Part shown: in pieces, positions 8,812 to 17,364 of the stretch | How positions within the stretch are numbered: the first letter of the stretch is position 1 | Layout of the letters: each line of letters opens with the position of its first letter | Origin: Maribellus sp. YY47 | GTDB taxonomy: Bacteria > Bacteroidota > Bacteroidia > Bacteroidales > Prolixibacteraceae | DNA: 64,000 bases | Assembly (NCBI RefSeq): GCF_023111095.1 | Contig: NZ_JALGYW010000014.1 | Coordinates: forward strand, 1-64,000 | Direction: 5' to 3' | The notes under the pieces: model-generated | Told to the model about the DNA's origin: nothing | Database searches by the model: none | Seen by the model: only the letters and a program-made list of their open reading frames with translations | Position numbers and translations under genes: made by a program

Positions 8812-10212
8812 ATGCAATTTAGAACTGAAACAGATACTTTAGGTAAAGTGCAGGTTCCTGCCAACAAATATTGGGGGGCACAAACTCAACGGTCATTAAT
8901 GAATTTTCGCATTGGTCCATCCGCATCAATGCCCATCGAAATTATTCATGCTTTTGGATATTTGAAGAAGGCGGCAGCAATCACCAACAACAAATTTGGA
9001 TTATTGTCAACCGACAAAATGAATCTGATTATTCAGGTTTGCGATGAAATTACAAGGGGCAAACTCGATGATCAATTTCCGTTGGTTATCTGGCAAACGG
9101 GCTCTGGAACGCACACCAATATGAATTGTAATGAGGTTATTGCAAACCGGGCGCATGTGTTGCTTGGCAACAAATTAGGCGAAGGGAAAACACTGATTCA
9201 TCCAAATGATGATGTGAACATGTCGCAATCTTCCAATGATACATTTCCTACTGCGATGCATATTGCAGCCTGCCAAAAAATTGTTGGATATACCATTCCC
9301 CAAGTTGAATTGCTCATAAATACCCTGAATAAAAAATCACTTGAATTCGCCAAAATTGTTAAAATCGGACGCACTCATTTTATGGACGCAACCCCGATTT
9401 CTCTTGGCCAGGTATTTTCGGGTTATGTGTCTCAGTTGAAACACGGAGTTAAAGCCTTGAAAAATACTTTGCCTCATCTTTCGGAATTAGCTATGGGTGG
9501 AAGCGCTGTTGGAACGGGTTTGAATACGCCTCAAGGTTTTGATGTAGAAGTTGCAGCCACCATTGCCCAATTAACAAACCTGCCTTTTGTAACTGCTGAA
9601 AATAAGTTTGAATCGTTGGCAGCAAATGATGCAATAGTGGAAACTCATGGTGCCATTAAACAACTGGCGGTTAGTTTAATGAAAATTACCAACGATATAC
9701 GGATGCTGGCTTCAGGACCACGTTCCGGGATAGCAGAGATTACTATTCCGGCAAACGAGCCCGGTTCATCGATTATGCCCGGTAAGGTTAATCCAACTCA
9801 AATTGAAGCATTGACAATGGTTTGTGCCCGGATTCTGGGAAATGACACCACCATTTCTTTTGCAGGTTCAAACGGGCATTTTGAACTTAATGTTTTTAAA
9901 CCGGTCATGATAAGTTCTCTTTTGCAATCGGCTACACTTCTTGCTGATGCCTGCAAATCATTTAACGATCATTGTGTTTCCGGAATAGAACCTAATTTGG
10001 AACGGATTAAAGAAAATCTTACCAATTCGTTGATGTTGGTAACCGCATTAAACCCGCATATCGGCTATGATAATGCAGCTAAAATTGCTAAAAAAGCTTA
10101 TGCCGATAATACAAACCTGAAGAAAGCGGCTTTGGAATTGGGCCTTTTAACCGAACAACAATTCGATGAATGGGTTGTACCGGAAAAAATGATCGGCCCT
10201 ACCGAATTATGA
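8812..10212 (+). CDS. fumC: Fumarate hydratase, class II
   Basis: 466 residues, the standard class II fumarase length. Signatures are [22 protein letters not shown] at the start, [42 protein letters not shown] with the catalytic-region histidine, and the family signature [15 protein letters not shown]. It interconverts fumarate and malate in the TCA cycle without iron, so it is robust under oxidative stress, which fits the stress-gene surroundings. The aspartase subfamily is an alternative but the N terminus and length favour FumC. Confidence 0.9.
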   Translation: MQFRTETDTLGKVQVPANKYWGAQTQRSLMNFRIGPSASMPIEIIHAFGYLKKAAAITNNKFGLLSTDKMNLIIQVCDEITRGKLDDQFPLVIWQTGSGTHTNMNCNEVIANRAHVLLGNKLGEGKTLIHPNDDVNMSQSSNDTFPTAMHIAACQKIVGYTIPQVELLINTLNKKSLEFAKIVKIGRTHFMDATPISLGQVFSGYVSQLKHGVKALKNTLPHLSELAMGGSAVGTGLNTPQGFDVEVAATIAQLTNLPFVTAENKFESLAANDAIVETHGAIKQLAVSLMKITNDIRMLASGPRSGIAEITIPANEPGSSIMPGKVNPTQIEALTMVCARILGNDTTISFAGSNGHFELNVFKPVMISSLLQSATLLADACKSFNDHCVSGIEPNLERIKENLTNSLMLVTALNPHIGYDNAAKIAKKAYADNTNLKKAALELGLLTEQQFDEWVVPEKMIGPTEL

Positions 10213-10252
10213 CCATTGATTTAGGAATTACGTTTTGACAGAATTAATGCAA

Positions 10253-10320
10253 ATGTGAGAATCTTGTAAATTTTCGTAAAAGTCATATAACAACTACAGG
10301 AAGTATGGTTCATAACTTAG
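10253..10320 (+). promoter_or_regulatory. 41-bp operator-like element, copy 2, with -7 box
   Basis: This is a diverged copy (10253-10293). The first part, ATGTGAGAATCTTGTAAAT, keeps the spacing and most bases of the other copies; the end reads ATATAACAA instead of GTGTAACAC. Nineteen nt further on lies TAACTTAG (10313-10320), a 7/8 match to TAnnTTTG. It points at the small gene starting at 10393. Confidence 0.5.
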
Positions 10321-10392
10321 TTGATCCAAAATGTAGTAATGGGTCACAAAAATTTAAAAGTTCGTTTATTAAAGAAGCATTCTAATCATCAA

Positions 10393-10629
10393 ATGAAAAC
10401 AGCTATGAAATCGGAAAAAGAACTTAACTCAGAAATCCTGCGAATTTCGATGACAATTTTGGAAAAGTATCCCGAGCTGTCGGAATACTTAAAAGAAATG
10501 CCCGTGACTATTCCATCAGAAAATGAACCGGAAATAACGCTTAATCATTTAAAATCATATTACGAGTCACTGAATTCGCTCCTTAATGAGTACCAACTGG
10601 AACATCCCAAAAAAGAAGATTTGGATTAA
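10393..10629 (+). CDS. Small hypothetical protein
   Basis: 78 residues, starting MKTAMKSEKELN. A TTG further upstream at 10321 would begin right beside the predicted -7 box and is rejected; ATG 10405 is an alternative. The protein is acidic and helical, with EILRISMTILEKYPELSEYL and a later LKSYYESLNSLLNEYQ segment. No family is recognised. Its promoter appears to carry copy 2 of the 41-bp element, so it may belong to the same stress regulon. Confidence 0.6.
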   Translation: MKTAMKSEKELNSEILRISMTILEKYPELSEYLKEMPVTIPSENEPEITLNHLKSYYESLNSLLNEYQLEHPKKEDLD

Positions 10630-10766
10630 CCTTAACCAATACGATCGAAGCTATTCTTTTAAACAATGCCACAAAACCCAATGGTTAATTTATCAATCTT
10701 TCATGTAATAAAGGGTGCAAATTCGTTAATCTTACGTAACTTGCATACAATTAATAATTTAATACA

Positions 10767-10958
10767 ATGAACAAAGGAACAGTAAAGTTTTTCAATGAAT
10801 CCAAAGGTTTTGGATTCATTAAAGACGCCAATTCATCGAAGGAATATTTTGTGCATTCATCAGGATTGAAAGATAATGTTGGAGAAAATGACGAAGTAAC
10901 TTTTGATTTGGAAGAAGGAAAAAAAGGATTAAATGCAGTGAATGTTAAACTGGCTTAG
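10767..10958 (+). CDS. Cold-shock domain protein
   Basis: 63 residues forming a single cold-shock domain. RNP1 is KGFGFI (residues 13-18) and RNP2 is YFVHSS (residues 27-32), opening with NKGTVKFFNESKG. These small beta-barrel proteins bind single-stranded RNA/DNA and act as RNA chaperones. The 137-bp upstream gap is AT-rich and could hold a leader. A strong terminator follows. The domain is slightly shorter than typical CspA (about 70) but complete. Confidence 0.88.
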   Translation: MNKGTVKFFNESKGFGFIKDANSSKEYFVHSSGLKDNVGENDEVTFDLEEGKKGLNAVNVKLA

Positions 10959-10988
10959 TTTAAAATATTACAATCACTTATAATTCTG

Positions 10989-11013
10989 TCCCGCTTTTTT
11001 GCGGGATTTTTTT
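10989..11013 (+). terminator. Terminator after the cold-shock gene
   Basis: TCCCGC and GCGGGA form a 6-bp stem around a TTTTTT loop, followed by a run of seven T. It overlaps the end of the convergent glycosyltransferase gene. Confidence 0.85.
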
Positions 11014-13258
11014 ATACCAGTTTTAAATCCGACCGGTGAAACTCTTCGTAGGCCTGCAATACGGTTAAATGCGAAATTAAGTAAGCGAGCGAACTTTCTG
11101 CGCCCTGGTTCCGGTTTACGCCATAACTTTCAAAACCATCGCAACATCCTTTGGTTTCGAAATCATATAAACTCATCCTCAGATCATTTTCACCCAGAAA
11201 CCATAAAAAGGAGGTGTACAGTTTATTGAGATAATCCTTGTTTTTTGTTACAAAATATGCTTCTTGGTACATTAAAACCATCGCCATTGCATCAATGGGT
11301 TGCTGAGCAAACAGCGAGCGCTCACCTTCCTTTTTGTACCATTTTTCGTTGCCGATAATCGAAAGGTAATTGTCATTTAAAGTATGCTCTGTAAGAAAGT
11401 TCATCGAATCGATAGCAGTTTGCGTAATTTTGTCATCATTCAATATTTTGGCTGAATGTAACAAGGCCAAAGGAAGAATTCCATTGTCGTAGGCGAGTAA
11501 AGATTCAAACCAATGCCAACCCGGAGACAGGTTTTCTTCGTAATGTTTGATTAAAACATTCGCGAGGTTTCTCAATCTTTCGGTCATCGAATCGTCAGAC
11601 GGGTTACTTCTCAGGTAATAGCAAATTCCGATCATTGTATTGGCAATTCCCCTGATCGATTTTAAACTTTCAAAGTTGGGAGCTGCATTGAAAAAAATAA
11701 GCCTTCCCGTTTGATAATACGCATCGTTGGGTGCATTTCCGAGCAAATAACCCAGGGCCCAGATTGTCCTCCCAAATGAATCTTCGGAGCCAACTTCATC
11801 CAGAAAATTGCGATTAAAACTCAGGAAGTTCCGGAATGTTCCGTCAGAGTTTTGCATATAATGAATGTAACTTAGGTAAATCGGCGACAACTCAAGCGCA
11901 CGTGCATCCTTCATTCGCTTGTACGCCATTAAAACCATCAGCAAGGCACGCGAATTATCATCCAGACAATACCCTTCTTTTAGGTTTGGGATACCAAACT
12001 TGGCATGTTGAATGATGCCAGTATCATCAGTCAGGCGATTAATGTGAGCCAGCGAAAAGGGGGGAAGAATGAGCAAATCGGGTTCGGTTTCTTTGTGCGC
12101 AGGAACGGGAAGCCCTTTCTTCACAACTTTTTCGGAAAGGGCCAGGTATTTTTCACCGCTCTTTGGCCAGGTAATCTCTTTGCCATATTCACCGGCATTT
12201 TGCTTCAGTTTCTTAAGTTCTTCAGGGTCGTCAAAGAGTTCAACAAGTGTCTCAGCCAGTTCTTCCGAATCATTAAAATTGAACAACCTGCCTCTTTCGT
12301 GTGCCAGTAATTCTGCAGCATGCCAGTATGGTGTCGACAATACAGCAGCACCAACACCAACCGCATACGAAAGCGTTCCGCTGGTAATCTGGGCTTCGTT
12401 TAAATATGGCGTAATGTAAATATCGCAGGCATATAAATATTTGAACAAATCCTGTTCGTCAATAAATTCATTCAAAAAAACAACGTGATTTTCAAGGTGC
12501 AGGTTTTTCACCAAACGCAAAAGAAAAATCCGGTATTCTTCTCCGGAATGACGCAATACATTCGGATGTGTTTTCCCCAAAACGATATAAATCAGCTCGG
12601 GATATTTTTTAACCACTTCGGGCAAAGCTTTAATTACCGTTTCAATTCCCTTACTTCGGCCGATAAAACCAAAGGTTAAGAGTACCTTTTTGTTTTCAAG
12701 TTTAAATTCTTTCCTCGATTTTTCAGGACTGAAATGAATATCCGGTACACCGTGCTCGATTAATGCAATTTTTTCCTTCGGAACGTCGTAAATATTTACC
12801 AGAAAATCAATTGCTTTATGGCTCATCACGACGATTTTATGAGCCATTTTGCATATTTCTTTCAATATCGCTTTTTCGTTGTACGATGGCGCTTTGAGTA
12901 TGGTGTGGAGTGTAACAACAAGCGGAATCTCAAGGCGGTGAAGCAAGGGGAGAATGTAAACTCCGCTTTGCCCGCCATAAATGCCAAATTCGTGCTGCAG
13001 GATACAAATATCGGCACCACTAAGGTTAATGTGTTTCACCGCTTTTAAATAATCTTCCTGGTGATCCTGCCTGATAATAAGCTTAACTTCTTTCGGGTAT
13101 TTATAGGTAAGATCATTATCATTTATCGCTACTACAAAGCCTTCATGCTCGTTCTCATTTTGTCCGTCGTGCATTAACATCGATTTGAACAAGTTGTTTG
13201 TGAAGGTTCCGATACCACATTCGCGTGGCGGATAAGTTGCAATATAGGTGATCTTCAT
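11012..13258 (-). CDS. GT4 glycosyltransferase fused to an alpha-toroid domain
   Basis: 748 residues. Residues 1 to about 395 are a GT-B glycosyltransferase of the GT4 type: N-terminal ECGIGTFTNNLF, FGFIGRSKGIETVIKALPEV for the nucleotide-sugar half, and an E-x7-E-like region ITSGTLSYAVGVGAAVLSTPYWHAAELLAHERG. Residues from about 410 form a helical (alpha/alpha) barrel-like domain (DNSRALLMVLMAY, GRTIWALGYLLG, SLLAYDNGILPLALLH). The product is probably a cytoplasmic alpha- or beta-linked glycan or glucoside. It may work with the GH130 enzyme on the same sugar (inference). Its ATG overlaps the stop of the upstream small gene (ATGA). Confidence 0.8.
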   Translation of the reverse strand: MKITYIATYPPRECGIGTFTNNLFKSMLMHDGQNENEHEGFVVAINDNDLTYKYPKEVKLIIRQDHQEDYLKAVKHINLSGADICILQHEFGIYGGQSGVYILPLLHRLEIPLVVTLHTILKAPSYNEKAILKEICKMAHKIVVMSHKAIDFLVNIYDVPKEKIALIEHGVPDIHFSPEKSRKEFKLENKKVLLTFGFIGRSKGIETVIKALPEVVKKYPELIYIVLGKTHPNVLRHSGEEYRIFLLRLVKNLHLENHVVFLNEFIDEQDLFKYLYACDIYITPYLNEAQITSGTLSYAVGVGAAVLSTPYWHAAELLAHERGRLFNFNDSEELAETLVELFDDPEELKKLKQNAGEYGKEITWPKSGEKYLALSEKVVKKGLPVPAHKETEPDLLILPPFSLAHINRLTDDTGIIQHAKFGIPNLKEGYCLDDNSRALLMVLMAYKRMKDARALELSPIYLSYIHYMQNSDGTFRNFLSFNRNFLDEVGSEDSFGRTIWALGYLLGNAPNDAYYQTGRLIFFNAAPNFESLKSIRGIANTMIGICYYLRSNPSDDSMTERLRNLANVLIKHYEENLSPGWHWFESLLAYDNGILPLALLHSAKILNDDKITQTAIDSMNFLTEHTLNDNYLSIIGNEKWYKKEGERSLFAQQPIDAMAMVLMYQEAYFVTKNKDYLNKLYTSFLWFLGENDLRMSLYDFETKGCCDGFESYGVNRNQGAESSLAYLISHLTVLQAYEEFHRSDLKLV

Positions 13259-13470
13259 TTATTGATGATTACATTTAAGGATGCTAAAAAGCCTATGTTT
13301 TTGGGGTCGAGTGGGAAGAGTTCCCGTTCGAAATAGACCAAATCTTTATGTCCGGGCTTTTCCTGTATCATACAGTAGTATATTCGGTCGACATAGCGCC
13401 TGACAATCAGATTTTGATTTGGATTAACTTTTGCCCGCACTACTTCGCCTTCTTTAAATTTGTTTTCCAT
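13255..13470 (-). CDS. Small SH3-like protein coupled to the glycosyltransferase
   Basis: 71 residues starting MENKFKEGEVVRAKVNPNQNL, then RYVDRIYYCMIQEKPGHKDLVYFERELFP. The F-x-x-GEVV-x-x-KV opening and a central YYC segment resemble small SH3-barrel proteins such as the YodC/DUF2158 group. The similarity is weak, so only the fold is suggested. Its stop overlaps the ATG of the GT4 gene by 4 bp (ATGA), so the two are translationally coupled. That makes it a true gene and a possible partner of the transferase. Confidence 0.65.
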   Translation of the reverse strand: MENKFKEGEVVRAKVNPNQNLIVRRYVDRIYYCMIQEKPGHKDLVYFERELFPLDPKNIGFLASLNVIINK

Positions 13471-13505
13471 GTTTAACCTCTTCTGCTTTCTGTTTTTTAT
13501 ACGAA

Positions 13506-13772
13506 CTAAATATCGACAGGCAATGAAATCATAATTGGCCTTAACACTGTATGCTTTTTTTGCAGTTCGGCATTTGCAGGATCGTCAATAATCGACTGTA
13601 ATTTTTCCATGTCGGTTACTTCAATTACCAATGCAATAGAATTGGGATCATTAGCATCTCTAAATGTTTTGAAACCGGAGATTGCAGGTGCAAAAACCTC
13701 TTCCCGGTCTTTGTGTCCTTTAAGCCAAGTGTTAAAGTCACCTACCTTGTGTCGAGCTACAATTGTTGTCAT
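13506..13772 (-). CDS. Dimeric alpha/beta-barrel-like conserved protein
   Basis: 88 residues from the ATG at 13772 (MTTIVARHKVGDFNTWLKGH). An upstream ATG at 13796 would add eight residues. The pattern of a beta strand, WLKGHKDRE helix, GFKTFRD strand, IALVIEVTDMEKLQSIIDDP and a closing strand recalls ferredoxin-like dimeric barrel proteins (antibiotic-monooxygenase/EthD-like). No catalytic residue can be pointed to. It sits in the minus-strand cluster of small genes between the GT4 transferase and the cupin. Confidence 0.6.
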   Translation of the reverse strand: MTTIVARHKVGDFNTWLKGHKDREEVFAPAISGFKTFRDANDPNSIALVIEVTDMEKLQSIIDDPANAELQKKHTVLRPIMISLPVDI

Positions 13773-13880
13773 TGTTCTATTTTTTAGTTTGTTCATGCCT
13801 ACTCTGTTCGGTTTTCGGCGAATCCGTTTAACGGCTGTTCCCCGTCTAAATTATTTTATGAAATTTAAGAAGACGAAACT

Positions 13881-14006
13881 CTAAGTAATACTTGAATCGC
13901 TCCTGCCGGCTTTTTTTGCCGCTTTTGCTGCTCTTTTTTCTTTGAGGTTCATAACAGCTTCCTTTTTCTCGCTTTTTCTCTCTTTGCCTTCTTTTGCTTT
14001 TACCAT
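13881..14006 (-). CDS. Lysine-rich micropeptide (41 aa)
   Basis: ATG at 14006 and TAG at 13881 give a 41-residue, strongly basic protein with about 13 lysines and an Ala/Lys-rich centre (KEKRAAKAAKKAGR). There are no cysteines or membrane segments. The composition resembles small nucleic-acid-binding or histone-tail-like peptides, but this is only composition. It lies 21 bp after the cupin stop, on the same strand, so it could be co-transcribed with the cupin from the promoter at 14403-14470. Confidence 0.5.
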   Translation of the reverse strand: MVKAKEGKERKSEKKEAVMNLKEKRAAKAAKKAGRSDSSIT

Positions 14007-14027
14007 GATTTATGTATTTACGATGTT

Positions 14028-14378
14028 TTAAATTGTAGTTCCTTCATACCCGCTTTTAATCACGGTTGAAATCATTTTGAACCGACCGTTCGCCCGCACC
14101 GTATTCGAACTGTGAGCAGGAATAATAATTCCTTGCCCCACATGAAGTATGTTTGGCTGATCATCAATCACTACTTCAGCTGTTCCTTCAATTATCTGAA
14201 TAAATGTGTCGAACGGAGAAATTTTTTCAGCCAGCGCCTCGCCGGTGTCGATGGCAACAACGCTTATATTTCCGGTGGTTTTGCGTATAATGGTTTTGCT
14301 CACCACCGAGTTGGGCACATATTCAATAATTTCGATGAGGATATGGATTTTTGATTTTTCTATTTCTTTCATTTTCAA
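14028..14378 (-). CDS. Cupin-domain protein
   Basis: 116 residues of a single cupin barrel: a first strand pair up to FDTFIQIIEGTAEVVID, then LHVGQGIIIPAHSSNTVRANGRFKMISTVI. The canonical metal-binding histidines are mostly absent; one His is in IIPAHSS. So it may bind a small ligand rather than act as a dioxygenase. The start is fixed by a TATCTTTG -7 box at 14403-14410 that leaves a leader of about 20 nt. The promoter carries copy 3 of the 41-bp element, adjoining the -33 region. Confidence 0.75.
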   Translation of the reverse strand: MKMKEIEKSKIHILIEIIEYVPNSVVSKTIIRKTTGNISVVAIDTGEALAEKISPFDTFIQIIEGTAEVVIDDQPNILHVGQGIIIPAHSSNTVRANGRFKMISTVIKSGYEGTTI

Positions 14379-14402
14379 TAGTCTCCTATATGAAAGTTAA
14401 AT

Positions 14403-14470
14403 CAAAGATACTCCTGCCCAATTTTGAAAGTGTTACACAATTGATGTTAAAATTTACATCATTCACACAT
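14403..14470 (-). promoter_or_regulatory. 41-bp operator-like element, copy 3, with perfect -7 box
   Basis: On the minus strand the element (14470 to 14430) starts ATGTGTGAATGATGTAA and ends GTGTAACAC. Nineteen nt further, TATCTTTG (14410 to 14403) is a perfect TAnnTTTG box. The element thus covers the -33 region of the cupin promoter, the position expected of a direct activator. Confidence 0.7.
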
Positions 14471-14479
14471 TTTGCTGCT

Positions 14480-15973
14480 TTATTCCGTTATAGGGCGCAG
14501 TCCGTAAACCGTTCTGAAATGATACCCGTAAACCGTATATGTTAAAGCATCAACCAAAAGCTTTGGTTTGTGGATAAGGGTCCAAATGAGAAATTTCCAA
14601 TATTCGGTTCTGCCTTTATTAAGGAACCCGATGACATAAATCGATTTTATTAATGCCACAACCAGGGAGAATCTTATTTGGGTTTGTGTTCTTGCTGAAC
14701 GATTATAATTCAGCAAAAACTGTCGAACCCTCTTGTAATAGGGCTTTACCGAGTAAATATTGTTAATTATGTTTCTATAACCGTTCTGAAGCTCATTGTA
14801 ATTCATTTTAGGAATAAAATTCATCGATGAATCGGTATTATTCCCGGTAGCTTCAATGGTTAACCTGTTTTCTGCTTCCATCTGACGATATAGTTTTGTG
14901 TTTTTGGGAGCATTCAATAATCCTACCATAGCTGAAACAATTCCACTTTGCTGAATAAAATCGATTTGACGCTGGAAAACCGACGGAGTATCGCTGTCGA
15001 ACCCGACAATAAAACCTCCCGACACCTGTATTCCGGCTTGCTGAATTTTTTTGACACTTTGAATCAGGTCCCTGTTTTTATTCTGAACTTTATTACATGC
15101 CTGAAGAGATAATTCATCGGGTGTTTCAATACCAATAAATGCAGCATTAAAACCGGCATCAATCAGTTGCGAAATAAGCTCCTTATCATCGGCAAGATTT
15201 ATCGAACTCTGGATACTAAAATTAAAAGGATATTTATGGCTTTGCATCCATTTTTTTATTTCCGGAAGCAGGTTGTTTTTTATTTCTTTTATATTGCCAA
15301 TAAAATTATCATCGACAATTGAGACTGCGCCGCGCCATTTAATCGTATTGTATAAAACATTCAGCTCGTTAATTATCTGAGATGTACTTTTCATCCTCAT
15401 TTTATGCCCCAAAAGTGAAGTTATTTCACAAAAACTGCAGGCAAACGGGCATCCACGTGTAACCTGGATATTCATAAAAGCATAGTCTTTAACCGATAAC
15501 AAATGGAAATCAGGAACCGGCGTTTGAGAAAGATCAGCATATTCTGCTGTAGCATAAACCCGTTGCGGTTGTTCTGCCTCAAAATCGGCCAGGAAAAGGG
15601 GCATGGTTATCTCTGCCTCATTTAAAATAAAATGATCAACATCCGGATAATTTGCATATTCCTGGGTGAAAAGCGGACCACCTGCGACTATTTTCTTTCC
15701 CCATTTTTTGCTTTCGGCAATTACCTTGTTTACTGATTCTTTTTGGATATACATGGCGCTGATAAAAACATAATCGGCCCACAGAATATCGCTTGTACGA
15801 AGCGGAGAAATATTCAAATCCACCAGTTTTTTCTCCCACATATCGGGCAACATTGCCGACACTGTAATTAAACCAAGCGGTGGAACTGCAGCTTTTTTCG
15901 AAATAAATTTCAGCGCATGATTAAAACTCCAGAAAGAATCGGGGCATTTTGGATAAATTAATAAGACTTTCAT
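14480..15973 (-). CDS. B12-binding radical SAM protein
   Basis: 497 residues. Residues 1 to about 140 form a cobalamin-binding-like Rossmann domain (KVLLIYPKCPDSFWSF, then ILWADYVFISAMYIQKESVN). The radical SAM core follows, with its 4Fe-4S motif CPFACSFC at residues 175-182 (CxxxCxxC) in a VTRGCP context. The C-terminal part resembles the DUF4070 extension. Such enzymes modify lipids, hopanoids or natural products by radical chemistry; the substrate here is not evident. Copy 4 of the 41-bp element lies upstream. Confidence 0.8.
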   Translation of the reverse strand: MKVLLIYPKCPDSFWSFNHALKFISKKAAVPPLGLITVSAMLPDMWEKKLVDLNISPLRTSDILWADYVFISAMYIQKESVNKVIAESKKWGKKIVAGGPLFTQEYANYPDVDHFILNEAEITMPLFLADFEAEQPQRVYATAEYADLSQTPVPDFHLLSVKDYAFMNIQVTRGCPFACSFCEITSLLGHKMRMKSTSQIINELNVLYNTIKWRGAVSIVDDNFIGNIKEIKNNLLPEIKKWMQSHKYPFNFSIQSSINLADDKELISQLIDAGFNAAFIGIETPDELSLQACNKVQNKNRDLIQSVKKIQQAGIQVSGGFIVGFDSDTPSVFQRQIDFIQQSGIVSAMVGLLNAPKNTKLYRQMEAENRLTIEATGNNTDSSMNFIPKMNYNELQNGYRNIINNIYSVKPYYKRVRQFLLNYNRSARTQTQIRFSLVVALIKSIYVIGFLNKGRTEYWKFLIWTLIHKPKLLVDALTYTVYGYHFRTVYGLRPITE

Positions 15974-16050
15974 TTTTTTATTTCTCTGAATAGTTTGGAA
16001 CCCATAGCTATGCAGTCCTTTTTCTCAGAAAGCAATTAAACCGATGAATT

Positions 16051-16123
16051 ACAAGGTAAATTTCGAAGTTTGGGCAAAAAAAATGTTATACAATTCTGAA
16101 GAATATTTACATTATTCACACAT
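16051..16123 (-). promoter_or_regulatory. 41-bp operator-like element, copy 4
   Basis: On the minus strand 16123 to 16083 reads ATGTGTGAATAATGTAAAT and, at the end, GTATAACAT, with the same 41-bp length as the other copies. The nearest -7-like sequence is TACCTTGT (16058-16051), 24 nt beyond rather than 19, so this promoter is a poorer match. The element overlaps the last 8 bp of the AraC regulator gene and points at the radical SAM gene. Confidence 0.55.
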
Positions 16124-16676
16124 CTTCAAGTGTGTCGCGACGTTTGTTTTTCAGTTTTTTGAAATGAGTAGGGGTAAGTCCTGTGTATTTTTTAAACTGA
16201 TTGGAAAGATGGGCCACACTGCTGTAGTGCATTTTGAAAGCGATTTCTGAAAGATTCAGCTCATCATAAACAATTAGTTCTTTTACCCTTTCAATTTTGT
16301 GAGTCAGGTAAAACTTTTCAATGGTAATGCCTTTCACTTCCGAAAAAAGATTGGCAAGATATGTATAATCGTAATTGAGTTTTTCGCTCAGATAGTCAGA
16401 GAGATTAACCTTTATCTGATCATCAGTATAATGCACTAATTCAATTATTGCACTTTTGATTTTTTCAACAAGTACACTTTTTTTATTGTCCATTAATACC
16501 AACCCTGCCTTTTTTAAATCGACTTTCAGGTTCTCCAACTGTTCCTGACTTACATATCCAATAATATCAGCTTCCCCAATTTTAACATAAACGTATTGCA
16601 GGTCGAGTTTCTCTAGTTCGGCCTTCACCACCATCTGGCAGCGAATACAAACCATATTTTTGATGTATAACTTCAA
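16116..16676 (-). CDS. AraC-family regulator with HMA-like N-terminal domain
   Basis: 186 residues. The N terminus (residues 1 to about 70) resembles a heavy-metal-associated ferredoxin-like domain, including MVCIRCQMVV with a CxxC pair. The C-terminal half is a double helix-turn-helix AraC domain: LSDYLSEKLNYDYTYLANLFSEVKG, NLSEIAFKMHYSSVAHLSNQFKKYTGLTPTHFK. The metal or redox sensing role of the CxxC is inferred. It lies just upstream of the radical SAM and cupin genes, both preceded by the 41-bp element, making it the best local candidate to bind that element. Confidence 0.8.
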   Translation of the reverse strand: MKLYIKNMVCIRCQMVVKAELEKLDLQYVYVKIGEADIIGYVSQEQLENLKVDLKKAGLVLMDNKKSVLVEKIKSAIIELVHYTDDQIKVNLSDYLSEKLNYDYTYLANLFSEVKGITIEKFYLTHKIERVKELIVYDELNLSEIAFKMHYSSVAHLSNQFKKYTGLTPTHFKKLKNKRRDTLEDV

Positions 16677-16794
16677 TAAAAGGTTGTCTTAACTTGTTAA
16701 AAGTAAGCTATTAAAATTACGTAATCTTTGATTTTTTGTTTTTCCCCTTATAAATGTTCCTTTGCAAAACTACAATCTTCACATAAACAGATGC

Positions 16795-17109
16795 TTACAT
16801 CCAAATGATCTGAATAACCAACCAGATAATAATCACTCCGACCAAAACCAGAAACCTCCTCGGAATAACCACACTTTTTTTCAGCTCCCGCTTGTGATCC
16901 TCCAGAAGCTGTTCCAGCTTTTCGGTGTTTATATCATATTTCAATTGGGTGGTTTTAAGATTATGCAGTTGCCGGGCAATTTCAGGAGCAACCTCCTTAA
17001 TGTTTTTAGTTGTTTGCTGCAGCATCTCAATTTCGGAGGTTAAAATCTCCAGTAGTTTTTGTTGAGACAAATTTTCTCTCATAACACTAAACTCCAACAA
17101 CTTTCCCAT
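16795..17109 (-). CDS. Tail-anchored coiled-coil protein
   Basis: 104 residues. The first 80 are a charged heptad-rich helix (LEILTSEIEMLQQTTKNIKEVAPEI, later NTEKLEQLLEDHKRELKK). The end is a single hydrophobic helix, FLVLVGVIIIWLVIQIIWM. The topology suggests a cytoplasmic coiled coil anchored by its C terminus in the inner membrane. No family is recognised. Start 17109 is the first ATG; an internal ATG at residue 10 is possible. It is a single gene between the AraC regulator and the tRNA. Confidence 0.55.
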   Translation of the reverse strand: MGKLLEFSVMRENLSQQKLLEILTSEIEMLQQTTKNIKEVAPEIARQLHNLKTTQLKYDINTEKLEQLLEDHKRELKKSVVIPRRFLVLVGVIIIWLVIQIIWM

Positions 17110-17288
17110 CCGAAGGATATTGGGTAACAGAACAGCTTATTCAAAATCACACCGCATTTAATTGTTGTCTGAAGGATGATCTGAATGATGAGTTTATTGA
17201 AAAGGTGTTTTCAGAAAGATTGTTTCAACTATGCTTCAACCACAAAATAAAAAGGAGTTAGTATGTGCACTAACTCCTCTAATTTTAT

Positions 17289-17364
17289 GTCGGGATGACA
17301 AGATTTGAACTTGCGACCCCTCGCCCCCCAGACGAGTGCGCTACCAGGCTGCGCTACATCCCGA
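17289..17364 (-). tRNA. tRNA-Pro (GGG)
   Basis: The minus strand folds into a full cloverleaf. The acceptor stem is TCGGGAT/ATCCCGA, the anticodon stem CTCGT/GCGAG holds the loop CTGGGGG with anticodon GGG (17329-17327), and the T arm contains GTTCAAATC. No CCA is encoded. It sits between the coiled-coil gene and trxB, both untouched. Confidence 0.93.
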
